Shown in pieces: positions 34,174 to 47,440 of a DNA stretch of 64,000 bases (within the stretch, counting starts at the first letter, position 1; each line of letters starts with the position of its first letter). The notes beneath the pieces are model-generated. The model was not told the origin of the DNA. It was given only the letters and a program-made list of their open reading frames with translations, and did not search any database. The DNA comes from Sipunculus nudus (lineage: Eukaryota > Annelida > Sipuncula > Golfingiida > Sipunculidae): positions 54,966,118 through 55,030,117 of the forward strand of contig CM049317.1 of assembly GCA_026874595.1 (NCBI GenBank). The letters run 5' to 3'. The position numbers and the translations under genes are program-made.

Positions 34174-35813
34174 TAACAAGAATAACATGAATAACAATCT
34201 TAAAATAGATTAAAAAAAAAATAACCTTGGATAAAATGCAAAAGTAAGTTATATATTATGAATAAAAGAAACATTAAAAACTCTTCTTTTTAAGAGAAAT
34301 TAAAAATGAAAGTTAATTAAAACAAAAATTAAATTCTTCAATCTTATTCAGTCTGCAAACAGGTGTCTTCAAACTTGATTTTTACAGATTAAAGTGAAAG
34401 ATTTTGTAATGCCGTGGATGCATTGAGAGTTCATTAAAATATTCCACAGTTTATGGGCCACGCACGACCGAAAGAGCGCTCTGATACCCGCGCCCGTACA
34501 TAATTAGAAACGCAACATTCCAGTTTTTAGGGAGAAACAATTATAAGCAAGGATGTTACGTGTACCGATAAAAATACATGAAGTATATAAATATATGTAT
34601 AAAAGTCATAGCACATTTGACTGTTTGATTAATGTTTTCGACGTTATATTGAAAAAAGAATATGTTTTAAAACGGAGGGATTAAAGTTTAACATATTTAT
34701 ATTTTATTTATTCCTGATATTATCGAATCGAAAATTTACCTTTTCTGTGACAAGAGGATGTATCAATGAAACAAAGACTAAGAAAACAAAACCTGTCAAT
34801 TGCTCCAACCTCATTCATTACATACTTAACATACAGGACAGCTCTGTATATCAACATATCATGCAACCGGGAGATGGTGTCTGACGTCACCTCTAAGGGG
34901 AAATCATTCTTAGGAAGGACAAAGCTGTAATAACCTTACAATTTTAAATCAAAAGCTCCTTTATGAAGGGAACAATCAACTTCCTGTTGGTTCGGGTTTA
35001 TGTCCCAGTCTCCCATTTTCTAAAATTATTTCCAACACTTCCAACGAAAAGTGAAAATAAATTCTTCCTTCAGCAGTGAAATGGAAAGAGAGAGACATCT
35101 AACACATCATAGAGGAAATTTTCCCCGACATCAAGTCGATAGCAAGATGGCACTCTGTTATTACATGGATAAAGGATTTCTATTTATATTCTACTTTAAT
35201 GATTCATATTCGGATCTATGTAGCCGTGTTCCCCGTGTATTTCTCATCAGTTCATGAAGTCAACTATGTTTTGTCATTCTGCATGGATTACGATTATTTT
35301 GGAACAGGAGAAAATAAACGCCATTTTTCCAAAATTCCGAAAATACATTTCTTTTTTTATATATTTATCAAAATTCTATTTACTTTCCACTTTTACGATC
35401 CATTTTCCTGTCTATTTAACCAAATCATCGGATGGTGACGTCAACTGCTTCTCTGCATCTGTATATGAAGGGAAAGGCCTCTTTTTTATACTTTCCTTAA
35501 ATACCCTCAGCCTTGTTAATATTTCACTAACACAAGGTATTTACGGCTTCTCTTTTCCCTACAAGTTTGCATCAGGCCGAATTATGTGACAGGTGTTTTA
35601 TTAGATAAAGCCATTGGCCTTTTTTTCTTCGCTTTATTCTTAAAATATCCAACATCTTATGAATAAATAACTGATCATGTTTTTGATTTATTCAGTCAAG
35701 GAAAATGAGCTCTCAAGATGCAACGAACATTTTTGTCATTGCATGTAAATAGTTTACACACGCACACACTTTCCAAATGATTCTTATATTTCCCTATGTA
35801 AACGACCTTTGCT
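34172..35813. other. Unassigned AT-rich stretch
   Basis: Two overlapping open frames (35199-35438 and 35254-35589, up to 111 codons) are hydrophobic and AT-driven, with no domain. CRE palindromes TGACGTCA occur at 34882-34889 and 35436-35443. Confidence 0.4.

Positions 35814-35876
<63 letters not shown>
35814..35876. repeat. (AT)n microsatellite
   Basis: A pure AT dinucleotide tract of about 63 bp. Confidence 0.95.
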
Positions 35877-35880
<4 letters not shown>

Positions 35881-36325
35881 GTAGTTTACATAGTTTTTTC
35901 AAGATGAAAGGTGCTGTTGATGTGAGAGATCGTTCGCAAAAGCATGCCGAATGGTTTCGTCACAGTCAAGTGATTTTTTTCATAAGAAAGTAGCATTCTA
36001 CTGAAGGCTTAGAAACTGTTTCTTATTTTAAAGAATTTTCTGACATATCAAACGCCATTAAAATTAAGCTTACTTTCAAACATTTTTGTTTAAATTAAGG
36101 ACTTTTGAGATAAATAAGGAAATAAGGAAATGACACAGAGAGTAGTTGTTACGAAATTAAGGAACGAGAACAGTGAGTTTATAGTATTCGAAGACAGTAT
36201 TACGGAAACCAAGACCAAAATTCCAAGATACAAGCATCGTGTTTTATATTCCATGTTAGTTATCCCTCAGAGTCTAATATCTTGATCTAGAAATCGGCAT
36301 TCTAAGAAATGAAAGCCTCCATAAT

Positions 36326-36660
36326 GTGGCGGTCCTAAATGTAGGATGCTCCAAAATGCGTGTTTTCATTCTCTTGTTCGGACCATATACCAAGGTTCAT
36401 TCGTACATAAGTGAATGTACATTTGTGAATATTTCTGAAGGTTATTCTTGCACCCGGAACAAGAGACGGAACCACGTCAAAATCAATTTGATTCTTCATT
36501 GGCTGAACCCCGAATACGCGAAATACTCTGAAAATGTCATGATTCATGATTGCATAAGTTATGTTGTTAACGAACACACACACAAACAAACACACCCACA
36601 CACACACACACACACTCACACACACGAACGGGAATGAACGAATACCCTTCTGACGAAGGA
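36326..36660. repeat. Dispersed repeat family R1, copy C (with CA expansion)
   Basis: This is collinear with copy A: GTAGGATGCTCCAAAA, GTGTTTTCATTCTC, CATTCGTACATAAGTG, ACATTTGTGAATATTTC, TTGATTCTTCATTGGC, CATGATTCATGATTGCATAA and a terminal GAACGGGAATGAACG with ACCCTTCT. A (CA)n run (36572-36625) sits where copies A and B have ACAAACACAC, so the repeat seeded a microsatellite. The minus strand is open for 117 codons. Confidence 0.7.
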
Positions 36661-36830
36661 AATTATCCTGGGCTGGCAGAGCCGTCATCCCCTGACTGTC
36701 TCTTATAGTTAGAGGGTCGTCGGTGTGATTGTGCTGTCATTTTGAGAGTCTTTGAAGAATCTGTATTTAACATCAGACTAAATAAGCATCTCTTGTAGCT
36801 ACAGCAGCAATTTAATATCTATATATACAT

Positions 36831-36959
36831 TGTTACGAAGACAGACTGCTCAGGGGGAAAAGATTCGGCCGATCCGGGAGTCGAACCCATGTTTGTTGCG
36901 CACCAAAGCAAGCTTTGCTAGCGAGACAGTTCGGTCCACTTTTATGTCAACCCGTAACA
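36831..36959 (-). mobile_element. Small element with tRNA-like core and TGTTACG/CGTAACA ends
   Basis: The segment starts TGTTACGAAGACAG and ends CAACCCGTAACA, so the outer 7 bases are inverted repeats. On the minus strand it holds GGGTTCGACTCCCGG, a good pol III B box, preceded by GCTTTGGTGCGCAAC. The A box is poor. It may be a tRNA-derived SINE fragment, or a TG...CA-bounded LTR/TRIM piece. A functional tRNA is unlikely because the D-arm does not fold convincingly. Confidence 0.4.
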
Positions 36960-38121
36960 ATATATTTTACTTAAATATGCAGAAATATATTAAACATGTA
37001 ACTTATGACATGTTGTTCTTAAATTAAACTAGTTTTGAAAAAAAGTCAGTTGGGGATTCTCAAAAGGGGTTACCTTAAAAAGGAAGGCTGAGTTACTTGT
37101 AAAATTAAAAAGATGTTATTAATGTATTAAGGAATTTATGCAAGATAACTAACCATTCAATTTGTTAAAATTTAGAACATGACAGGATTTGTCAAATCAG
37201 TCCAGGGAAGTTATTTGTTATCCTCAGGAATATGTTTCAACTTACCAATTGACATAGCATTCCCTTAATCGGGAAACGTGTAGCCGCCTGCGTCAGATTA
37301 ACAGAATTTAAAATAATAGAAGGGGGGGGGGCACATGCAATATATATATGATTGCCAAAATCACATGGGTTCAATGCGAAATCAAAAGTGAAATATCAAA
37401 CGCTTTAATTTCAAATTTCTGGGTAATAGAAGCAGAATTTTCTAGTTAATGGAAGCAAAATATTCAATATGGCTGTCTTAATCACGTTTACAGAAAATAA
37501 TTTAGCTATATCGTGTGCAGAGATTCCAGGCATTTTCAAATTGGACAACCCTCCGAATACAAATATGTGATTTGAATGGAAAATGATGATATAACGTTTC
37601 AGTGCACCAATGATTATGTTTTTAGTCTTGGGTTCGTCCCTATCAGTTTGCTTTGGCTCTTTCGCTGTTATTTTCACCATGTTTCACCAAACATGATTCA
37701 ATTCACGGAACAATGGCCAACCACCATTAACGGCGACCATTCCTTGCAACTACCCGGTAATTAATATTTGCTCACTTTCCCTTGAGAAAGGGACTGAAAT
37801 AGATTGGTTTCTTTATGAACCAATTTTTGAATCTCGTGCGGCTGTGTTCTGTGACAATAATTTCTGTAAAACGGTTTCACTAGGCACGCCCGACAAAAGC
37901 CATTTTAGGGACCTTCATACTTCAGCGTTTAGACGCGATTAAGGCCACGTTTGCAAGACACGTTTTATGCGTGTATGCGGCTATGTCTCAATTCTGGATT
38001 CGTCGAATTTCCATACATATTTGTGCAAACATACTTTTTTCAAAACTTTGGATCATTATATTAATAAACATCAATATTTGCATGTTTTCTTCCGCCATCT
38101 TTGATGAGTGGCGGCCATATT
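36960..38121. other. Unassigned non-coding stretch
   Basis: It contains a short poly-G run (37321-37331) and no supported exon or repeat copy. Confidence 0.4.
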
Positions 38122-38231
<110 letters not shown>

Positions 38232-38429
38232 TAACTCGAAAACACCTAATATAGACAAGGCTAACCTAAGAACAATTTGATAGAAAATTCTCTTGGTTGA
38301 TTCTAGTTCCATTATTCTTGTTTACTAATCGAATCGGCCATTCGATTAATACATATATGCCGCACGTAAGCAGCAAAACTAAAATGTGTCCAATTTCTAA
38401 TTACATACGCATACATAACACTTGAAAAC

Positions 38430-38595
38430 ATTCTACTGACTACATTGTAATCTTCACTACTATTACACCTGCGCCGCTAGTGTTATAAGAAGTCTCGGTG
38501 CATTGTTGGGGTTCAATTTTGACTCCAACAATCCCAAAACCCAGAGTCGTACTCTTGTGAGTTCGAGTCTGCGCAGTGGTTTTCGGAACCTCAAA
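38430..38595 (+). repeat. Dispersed repeat family R3, copy 3 (3' part)
   Basis: TACACCTGCGCC, GCATTGTTGGGGTT and the terminal TACTCTTGTGAGTTCGAGTC with TGCGCAGTG match the end of copy 1 (18180-18255). Confidence 0.55.
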
Positions 38596-39083
38596 TATCA
38601 CAAAATAGGCCCTATTTTTCACAAAGGATTCAGTTCTCTTGAACTTCTCCCGCCTGGCCTTTCAAGCTGATGTATTTTCAGAAAATTACCCCGGCTGAGC
38701 GGCCCTTTTTTTTAAACGTAATAAAATAATAACACCATAACTGATGCAATTTAACTTGCGTTAAAAATAGAAAAGATCAATACACGTGACAAGACAGCCA
38801 GGCAGGTTTTGAGCGGCGTTGCAGATTCCACGCAGCATGTAAATTCGCGCGCATGTATTGTTTGCAGGTCTAAGAGTTACATAGTATCCGGATTGAATAG
38901 GATTCATTATTATTAGGCCGATGTCCTTACAGTGTTTTTGTTAACAATATAGGCCTAAGACTACTCACCAAATTACGTTCATGTAACCAGAATTGACAGG
39001 TGTGATAACTGCCAGCGCATCACATGTAACACAATTCTGGCCCTCATTCCCTCGAGTCACTTAGGCTCCCGGTGAGATTTTAA

Positions 39084-39660
39084 AGTGCCAATACTGCCAT
39101 ACTGGTCACTGTCCCTATTAAACTTGCTGATATACCGATATTAAAAAGGTGAGTAAGCGTTTGAAATTAGTGGTCAGAGTTTAATTTCAGTTGCTATCGA
39201 AATCCTGAAACATATATTTATTTGTGTCAAAATGGTGTAATCCTGTATTGTTGTTATAGGCAGTAAACAGACAGTCCACGAACGTGCAACGGATACTTTG
39301 CATGGGCCGTGGCTAATGGATATTGGACTCAAAATATGGCAGGGCCTAATATTATTGAGTTCGAATAAATCAAGTGCAATACTACCATGCTCATCACTGT
39401 CCCTACTAAACTCGGTGATACACCCATGTTAAAAAGGTCAGTAAACGTTTAAAATTGACGGTCAAAGTTTAATTTCAGTTGCTATCGAAACCATAAAACA
39501 TATATTTATTGGCATCAAAATGGTGTAATCCTACATTATTGTTAAAGGCAGAAAACAGGTAGTCAAAGAAAATGTAACGGATACTTTGCATGTACGTGGC
39601 TTATGGATATTTGACTCAATATACATGTATGTCAGGGCCTAATAATAATGGTTCAATTAA
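39084..39660 (+). repeat. 288-bp tandem duplication, two diverged copies
   Basis: ACTGTCCCTA occurs at 39108 and 39396. Copies 39084-39371 and 39372-39660 are collinear: TTAAAAAGGTSAGTAARCGT, TTTAATTTCAGTTGCTATCG, AAAATGGTGTAATCCT, AACGGATACTTTGCATG and CAGGGCCTAATA. Substitutions and short indels are scattered throughout, so the duplication is not recent. Confidence 0.85.
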
Positions 39661-42600
39661 ATCGGGCTAGTTACATAGGCATATAAATATAATGCAAAAT
39701 GTCTAATCTTCATAAATATATACAACTTAGATCGTTCAGTACACGCTGCCATATTTACATGTTATCAATGGATCCGGTTTGTCCAGAGTCACTACGCTGT
39801 ACGTTTGTTTAGCCTTGCCAAGACGGACTCATCAATAAAGACCTTCCGTATATGTCTGTTGTTGTAATTTGACCCATTAGCCGGGACCAGCAGACGGTGT
39901 ATCCTGGCCTCCAGTCGGCCCCCTCTCCCGTCTGAAGGACACAAAGGCATCGTATCAGCTGTAGGGCATTAAATAAAGGCAATTATAATAACAGACACAA
40001 ATCAACAGACTCGTTATTCTGCTAATGGTATACATTGATGTATAGCAGGAGCTCTGTATAGAAGCGTCTGTTACTATCGCTCAATTCAGCAGCTGTAATA
40101 ATGCCTGTCCTCAAACGTCATTAGTGGTAAATATGTGCCCGTTTTCGGAAAAAGGTGAATCACTTACTTTCAATCTCTAGTCATCATGTATTGTCTCTAG
40201 ATTTTCCTTTGATTGCCATTGTTGTAACGAATTGAAGAACTTACGTGAATACATGTATTGAGCAGATAAAACATGTGATTGTTTGTGTAACCGCCATTCA
40301 ACTTATTCACTTTTATTGCCATTCCAGTAACGATTTTTGATGGTCATGCGTGGGCCACGTTAAACATGTGCTTACACATATTGAAAAAACACTTTATTCA
40401 GCTAACATACGTGTATAGGATATAGATTATTGTAAACCAAGAGGGCACACAGTTTATTTCTTTCAGTCTCGTGTGGGATAGTTTTGGTCTCGTGTTGCGT
40501 CCTCACATAGTCATTGCAAGATCACGTAAAATTACCTTGCTCTAAATCAAAACACAAAAAGATATACAAAGAAATAAAAACGAGATCAAATTAAAAATTG
40601 GCAGGCTTTCTACCTTTTCATTCATTGGCGTATTTCTTCTTGGAGCTTGCGTGGACCCCACTATGACATGTAAAAATACACAATTTGTGAACCTTTGAAC
40701 TGATGATGTCGTGACATTTCCTTTAGCGGGCGTATGAACACCATGCAGGCTGCAGCAGAGTACTGGTAGACACCCCCGCATATTATGACTGGGTTATAGG
40801 AAGGCTAAATCTTGTCTGCTCCATAATACATGTTCCTGGTTTGCTGAGAACATTTGAAGAAATAAATCTATAGGAGTTTGGACAGAAGCCCCCCCCCCCC
40901 CCCCCCCGGGCAAAACACCCGCAAGGCGCTTCTGGAGAACAACCCCTGTTATGACAAAGAAGCAAAACGCCCCTCTTCACCATATCCAAGAATTAAAAAA
41001 TAATTTTCTTCCATTCCATTATTATGGAGTAAACAATATTCTAGAATTTAACATTTTATTTTTTTATAATTTAAATTTGATTTAAAACCACCCCCGTTCG
41101 CCAACATTCAGCAACATACCATATGATAAACTAATTTAATGACGAATTTCATTTCTCTTAGAATGTGAAGGGGACAAAATGTACTCTTCACCCTAACTAA
41201 AGACCCATGCCTTGATATTTATTAAAAAAATTATCGTATGACGATTTCACCAGCACCTGTGAACTATCGTGAAAAAAATGATTGATTACATGGTTTCTTC
41301 CTTTGGATTAGCATTGTCACTCACATGTATATATATTTACATATATATTTATTTATAAGTTTAATTATACAGAAATACAATCTATTTAAGCAATTATGGA
41401 TGAAAACGTCCAATTGTCGATATAATCGATCACATGCTACACCACTAATACAGGATATATCTGTCCACCATTAACCGAATTCTCGACAACCACGTCAAAG
41501 TTATTTATAAAAATGTTCTTTATATACTATTTGGGATGGCGCAATTAGTCAAGACAGTATTTTCTCATACTTTACTTTGTTCGAACCAAGTAAGACCATT
41601 TCTAAATATACTCCCATTTACGTCATAACACCTTTTTCTAAATATAGAAAGGCCTATCAAATCAATGAAGCTGTGAATTTATCCGTAACTTTTTCAAACT
41701 TCTCTTAATATGTCCGTTTAATGCAAGAAAAGAACAAAGAAGGCTCCATCCTCAGTTCATATTACGGCGGATTCCAAAGAAACCTTTTGCTGCCAGAATC
41801 TGAGTTCGCCATTCATTCCACTAATTACAAACGTAGATGTTTGAAAACCGCATTGTTAAATTCTCCGATAAATGAATCCTGTTAACATTTACAAGCAAAT
41901 AATTGACAGTCAGAATTAAGATGCGACTGAAGGAGCTCTGGAGCTTAAGATGCTGTAATACAAGGCTTCAAATTACCTTTCGGAGAGATATGATGTACTT
42001 AACTCAGTGCTTTTTAAGTCTAAGGCTCCGTTGATGCCACAGCTCGCTTATTAGAACAACACTTCAAATTGGATGTTCTCAATTTAGAGCGGTTTTACTT
42101 GAAAAAAAAAAACAGTTTTACTCTGAAGTCATTACGTTTGCGCTGGTTCTAATTATACCTTTGTTTGCTATATGTTTTCCCCGATAGTCTATGTGCGATT
42201 TTAACGCAAAATGTACAAGATTTTGTTAAATGTTGAGGAGGATTGAGATTATACAATACACGAATCCATTAAATTCTCTAGCCAATCTGAATCACGATTA
42301 ACACTCAAATGTTTCCTTTTCATTATTACATATAGCTACATGTATTTCTTCCATCGAGGATAAAAGTCACTGTTATAGAGCTAAACTGTGAATAGAGTAG
42401 CTGGACCAAGATAAACACTCGTGTGTTGCTTAGTAGTTTGTTTAGGCGCATGGCTGGAGGTTGTTGGCTGTGGCCACTTTTCGCTACTAAAATGGATTAT
42501 TTTAAGAACTGAACGGCAAGTTTCTTTTCACCATACTCTCCTGGGACTAATTTATACATTTTTAGTCGGACTTTCTGATCAATACGTACCAAAACGTTTC

Positions 42601-45399
42601 TTTATTTCTATTTATTATAATTTGAATGTTATTGTAATACTTATTTATTGTATCTAACTATTACTTCTAATTTTTCTTTTTCATATTTTTATTGTATTTT
42701 ATATATGGAAACAGGGTTAAGGGTAAAATATGTTTATTTAGGCACTGAACATGCCGCTTCCTATGTATAGATAAGCTGAAGTAATATATAATTAATCTCC
42801 TTATTAATCCTAATTGTTATACCATTAAAGCACAAATCCAGAATAAAAAAAAAAGTTTCTAATTGGAAATCGTTATTTGTTTAATGATGAATTGGTGTCA
42901 TTGTCTGAGTAAGGTTATTGAAACAGATTTCGTGAACACATGCACATTTATAATAGTGAGACTATCAATGGTATTAGTGATATAAAAGTGTCTTTTTGGC
43001 TTTGGCTAAGAATCAAGGTAACAACATAACCGACAGTTTATGGGGAATTTTAAGTCTTCAGTGAGTAAAAAATACAAAAACAAAAAACAATCCAGCTATC
43101 AATTATTAGATATTTAAAAAGATTTATTCTTGACATCTTAAAAGCTACAAATAGTTAACTCAAATTAAGTGAAATGTCTAGAATACCCATTTAGCAAAAT
43201 GTCAATTTTGCTCACTGCGAGCTAGTACGCAACCTTTCAAGAAGAGATGACATATACTGGCCTGGAGTACGGAGCTTTATGAATTAAATATATCCTGACG
43301 ACGAAACCTGTAGAGGGCTATGAAAATGGCGCGACAAAAAAGGGAACACAAGCAGCTTTGTATCTGCTGCGAAATGAAACAGAATTAATGATGCTGTTTA
43401 AAGGAAGAAAAACATGGGGGTAAAATAGCCTTAACTATACCCGAATGTTGTCATTAATTCAACAATTTTTACATAATAATGAGTATTTTCTGGGAGAAGA
43501 TGAAATATTTCTGAATTTTATATAGTATATTTATCTGACATATATCTTTAAATTCAGATAATTAATACCATGCTATGATTGATGGGTTTCATTTAATTTA
43601 GTTAATTAAACAAATACTTTTGTCGACCGTACCTTATATGAGGAAATCTCCAGTAAACTATGGGATATAAAGTTTACTTCGTGTTCTTGTGGTAACTGAA
43701 AACAAATTCCGGCTTCAACGGATAAAACCATGTATTCAATTTAAATCTTAAGGATGTTGCTTTTAAGGATGGCTGTCAAAAGGTCAATGCCTCGTGCGCA
43801 GAAAGAGATGTCCTTACATAAAGCCGGCCTGCCATCTTCCTATTTTCGGGTAGATATGTAAGATTCGGCTGATCTTTTAGCTTTCTTTCAACTTTATGAC
43901 GACAATAAAAATCCAGAGGACGGAATAAAGGTGACCAAAATGGTCGGGAATATCTGTTGATGTGTCCTGGTGATTCGATTTGTTTATACGTGCTTGACAC
44001 TCAACCAATACAATCGGAGCTAGGTATGGCTTACTTGTAATCTATAGCGTTTCCTGAAGGGCCCACCTATAAAGCAGTTGAAATTATATTTGACAGTATC
44101 TAAATATTACTAACATTTCCACCTTCAAATATCTTTTCTGAAATGTTTATTTTTTCTTTTTCCAAAGCAGGTGACTGCCACAGGTTCAGGATCATCAGAG
44201 ACATTTTAAATTTAGGGCTGACCTGTTGATCTCGACTTTGGATATGCAAAATGTATCATGAAATTAAAATATGACAAAACTATGTAATTATTACAGAAAT
44301 AAAACCGAATAGTTGCAAACTCATAAACAGGGGCGAATTTCATGGTGTATAGCCTAGATACGAGAGATCAATGAATTCAGGTATTTATTAATGGGCATAA
44401 CTATAGTGTTTCAGTCTCTATAGCGGGAAGAAAACTTTAAATTAAACAGCCAGAGGTTTTTGGCCCGTGTCGAACTTCTATCCGGAAACTTATGGTAGCC
44501 GTGTTGTATGCAATTATCTTTTACTCTTCTCAAATAAATACCAATCAACCTTTATCGAGCAAGACCTCTAAAAGTATATTTAATTTTAAACCTTATAATA
44601 GTATCTAACTAAACGGTTCATCTGATTATCTAATCATTGACGATTCATTTTAAAAAGGGATATTAATAGCCTGCAGCAACAGTATATTTCCGGCAGGCGT
44701 GTGTTTAAATACATGAGATATCCACGAGCAATTTATATGAAAATTTACCTATATAAAGACTTCCGAATAAGCTGTTTCTTGACGTGAAATATTTCTTTGA
44801 AAAGAAAATTTGGGAAAAAGAAAAGTCACTACTTCTTAGAGAAAGTGTTCGACCTTGTGGGTGTGAATTACAAATGTTTGTAGTGTTAGTGCCAAAGTTA
44901 GTGTTAGTTAGTGCCAAATATCATTTTAAAACCCGGCCATTTCATTCAGATCCCATTTTGAGAAGAAGAAAAGAAAAAACAAATATTTGGGATGTTCCTT
45001 TTCAAATTAGGATCAACCGAATATGTTTTCCTTCTAAGAAGTTTGTCTTCCTATACATAGGAATTCATAGATGTGTGTACATGGAACGAAACCTTATAAA
45101 GGGTGTACTTCAGCATAGCAGGGGATACGGTTGGTTAACTCACTAGAGGACTGTAGATGACGCTTTTGGCAATAAATATCTTCGGGCTTTATCAGTTTTT
45201 TTAAACCAGGAATGACTGGCCCAATAATGGCAGATAATACTAGAAATACATACTCTGGTAGGAAGATACAGAGCTGGAAATCTCTGAAAGGGAACCCGTA
45301 CAAACACACTCGGTTAGATTAGTTGAAGTCAACATACATTTAATGTAGTCGCTAACCTTCAGGAAAAAAATATAACTTTAAAAACTTTACTTACAATAA
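39661..45399. other. Long stretch without recognised genes
   Basis: Nearly 6 kb with few landmarks: a poly-C tract at 40891-40907 and a hAT-like end at 41395-41455 (ATCGATTATATCGA on the minus strand). Open frames up to 120 codons (44784-45146) lack domains and codon bias. Exons shorter than about 60 codons could be hidden here. Confidence 0.35.
40891..40907. repeat. Poly-C tract
   Basis: A run of about 17 C residues followed by GGGC. Confidence 0.9.
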
Positions 45400-45570
45400 A
45401 CGCCCGCCACTCCCCGCAAAGGCCATCGTCGGTATGTGTCTGCCCACGTAACTCTCACCACGTGTATCCACTTCTCGCTTCTTCAGGTACATTTCCTTGT
45501 CCTCTCTGTTGCTTTCCATTGGAGTTTCAGGTTTTCTTTCCCCTTGGGGATTCCAGGTCAGTGCTCTCCT
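45400..45570 (-). pseudogene. Degenerate C-terminus of a LINE reverse transcriptase
   Basis: The minus strand from 45564 translates as ALTWNPQGERKPETPME. This matches the form ALTWNPQGKRKRGRP that I know from the C-terminal tail of many animal non-LTR retrotransposon polyproteins. There a tryptophan-rich segment follows the reverse transcriptase domain. Downstream the frame continues but loses the expected TWRR and AQDR..WR signature. A TYRRW segment in another frame near 45420 suggests a frameshift. Only this tail is seen and no RT catalytic motif, so it is a 5'-truncated, decayed copy. Confidence 0.45.
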
Positions 45571-45875
45571 TGTTATTCATAACCTGTCTTAATTAAGCTA
45601 TGGCCTTTCCATCCCAACTCTCAGATCTGTAGGGCTATTGCATGTTGGTCAGTACCTTGGCCAAAGCTTATATCGTTACCGATGGCGTCTACCAAGTGGA
45701 TGTTCAAGTTTCCAGTTAGTAGTGCATATAAGCGGCCGTTATTTAGGATTTGATGGCTAGAATAGACGATACGTAAACGTTAAAAAGCATAAATTTATCT
45801 GGTCTCTGTAGACTCTTAATTTAAACTGGTACTGATTTTAGTAGGGTTTTTTAACCAGGGGCGTCAATACGGAAG

Positions 45876-45891
45876 GGGGGGGGGGGGGGGC
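45876..45891. repeat. Poly-G tract
   Basis: A run of about 16 G residues after AGAAGG-like sequence; the next bases are CTGAGCGGG. Confidence 0.9.
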
Positions 45892-46897
45892 TGAGCGGGT
45901 ATACCAGGGCGGTATGGTCAATGTAATCATCCCCCTGCTGTTCTGAAAATAATATTTATACAATGGAAATTAAATATATTAATAATTAGAATTATAGACT
46001 TTTTTATGGTTTCATCTTTGAGTTCACTATGGCATATTATATATCTTATCCTGGTTTAGACTTAAGCTATACTGGAAACGTAATACCCTATGATATAAAA
46101 CCTTATACTTGTAATATATTTGAAATGTGTTACACAGACAATAAAAGGTACACACACACACATATATATATATATGTGTATGTGTTTATAAAAAAGTTGT
46201 CGCAACTTTGATTACCAACCCAAGCTTGAAGATAAATTGACGAGACTGGTTTTTAACCTATCGATTATCAGTTAAGTTGTCGACTGCTCATCAACTATTT
46301 CTATGGGCGGAGAATATGTAAAACTGATAAGTTGCTTGACAGCTTTTATAAGTGCCCTATCTGTCAAGGCGTGCTGGCTTTAAATAACTTGATAGACTCT
46401 TGGTTTCTTTATATCACTTTTTCACTTTTCCCCGTTGGTGTAAGGAAAACAATTGAGTGTAATTTGGTGAGCGGCGTGAAAGATTCCACAGCCTTTACTC
46501 AAGTCGGCAGAGATGCCCTGTGATGTAGCCCTCGAGTTGGTGAACCGTAACACACATTTGTCGCTGCTTGAATCAAGAGATTTCCTGCGTTAACATAAAA
46601 CACATTAAGATGTGATCAGGATTGTAGTATTATACCGGTTCTGGTAATCCGTAAGTATAACTGAGGTATGCGGTCTATAATTCCTGATTAATAACCTCCT
46701 GGTGTTTTCGATATTACAGTTGGTGCATGCAGTATTTGTTAGAAATACTGATATTTTAACTTAAATAAAATAAAATAACTATTATTCCAAATATATTTAG
46801 AATCAAACTAGGTTTCTTATTACTTGGCTAACTTTTCCATTTTGCTTCAAATTCTGCGTACAATATTAACGACATGATTAAATTTTACTTTCGACTA
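45892..46897. other. Unassigned non-coding stretch
   Basis: Contains a short (CA)n-(TA)n run (46150-46176). No exon was recognised. YKCPICQG-like residues near 46345-46370 lie in a 63-codon frame that has no second zinc-binding pair. Confidence 0.35.
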
Positions 46898-47440
46898 AAT
46901 AATAATAATTTATTCACAAAATACCGCGCCACTTTCCAACCCCCTGTGTTGCTAAGGGGCGCCTAACAATTACATGCACAATTTAAGTTAAAATTTAAAA
47001 TAAGAGATAAAAAAAGCATGAGAATTGACTAAGATAATTATAAGTCTCAGAGTAGTGAAACTTACTAGAGAAATTGTCTAATTATATGCAAAGCTAAAAA
47101 GATATGTCTTTAGTTTCTTCTTGAAAGCGTCATATGAGTCACACATTTTTAGGACCACAGGCAACTGATTCCATAACTTTGGTGCAGCGATTGCAAAGGC
47201 GCGGTCCCCATAGGATCTATTTCTGGAGGCTGGTAGCCGCAGGGGTATCTGGCTGTTTGATCGGAGACTTCTTGATGGCACATATAGGGACACAAGCTCG
47301 GACAAATATGCAAGTGCTAAATCATTCACCCAATGATAGGTTAGACACAAAGCCTTGAAATTGACCCGATGCTTAACAGGAAGCCATTGAAGATAATTTA
47401 AGGTAGGTTTCATTTGCGGTTAAGCGGAACCTATAGGTTA
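46898..47440 (-). mobile_element. 5'-truncated LINE (CR1/L2-like) 3' end
   Basis: It comprises the C-terminal coding fragment (47078-47413, minus), a 3' UTR of about 150 bp and a tail ending in TGTGAATAAATTATTATTAT on the minus strand. Tails built of short ATT/TTA repeats after a TATATAAA-like motif are usual for CR1/L2-type LINEs. The 5' break is near 47413-47440, where an in-frame stop appears upstream. Such 5' truncation is the normal product of incomplete target-primed reverse transcription. Confidence 0.8.
47078..47413 (-). pseudogene. LINE ORF2 C-terminal fragment, 111 residues
   Basis: This is the segment downstream of the reverse transcriptase domain in CR1/L2/Rex-type non-LTR retrotransposons. 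Visible signatures are LQWLPVKHRVNFKAL (about residues 7-21), YVPSRSLRS (43-51), YGDRAFAIAAPKLWNQLP (68-85) and FKKKLKTYLF (98-107), ending at a stop three residues later. The frame is intact over this length, but the endonuclease and RT domains, several hundred residues, are missing. The copy is dead although fairly well preserved. The first ATG is just the first methionine in the fragment and not a true start. Confidence 0.9.

Noticed and set aside
35199-35589. Two overlapping hydrophobic open frames of 79 and 111 codons
   Set aside because: Overlap in different frames, T-rich DNA, no signal peptide or domain pattern.
44784-45146. 120-codon plus-strand open frame
   Set aside because: Lys/Phe-rich composition of AT-rich DNA and no recognisable motif; another overlapping minus-strand frame is equally open.
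46332-46523. Zinc-finger-like CPICQG motif in a 63-codon frame
   Set aside because: Only one CxxC is present; no paired cysteines or histidines follow and no splice sites support an exon.
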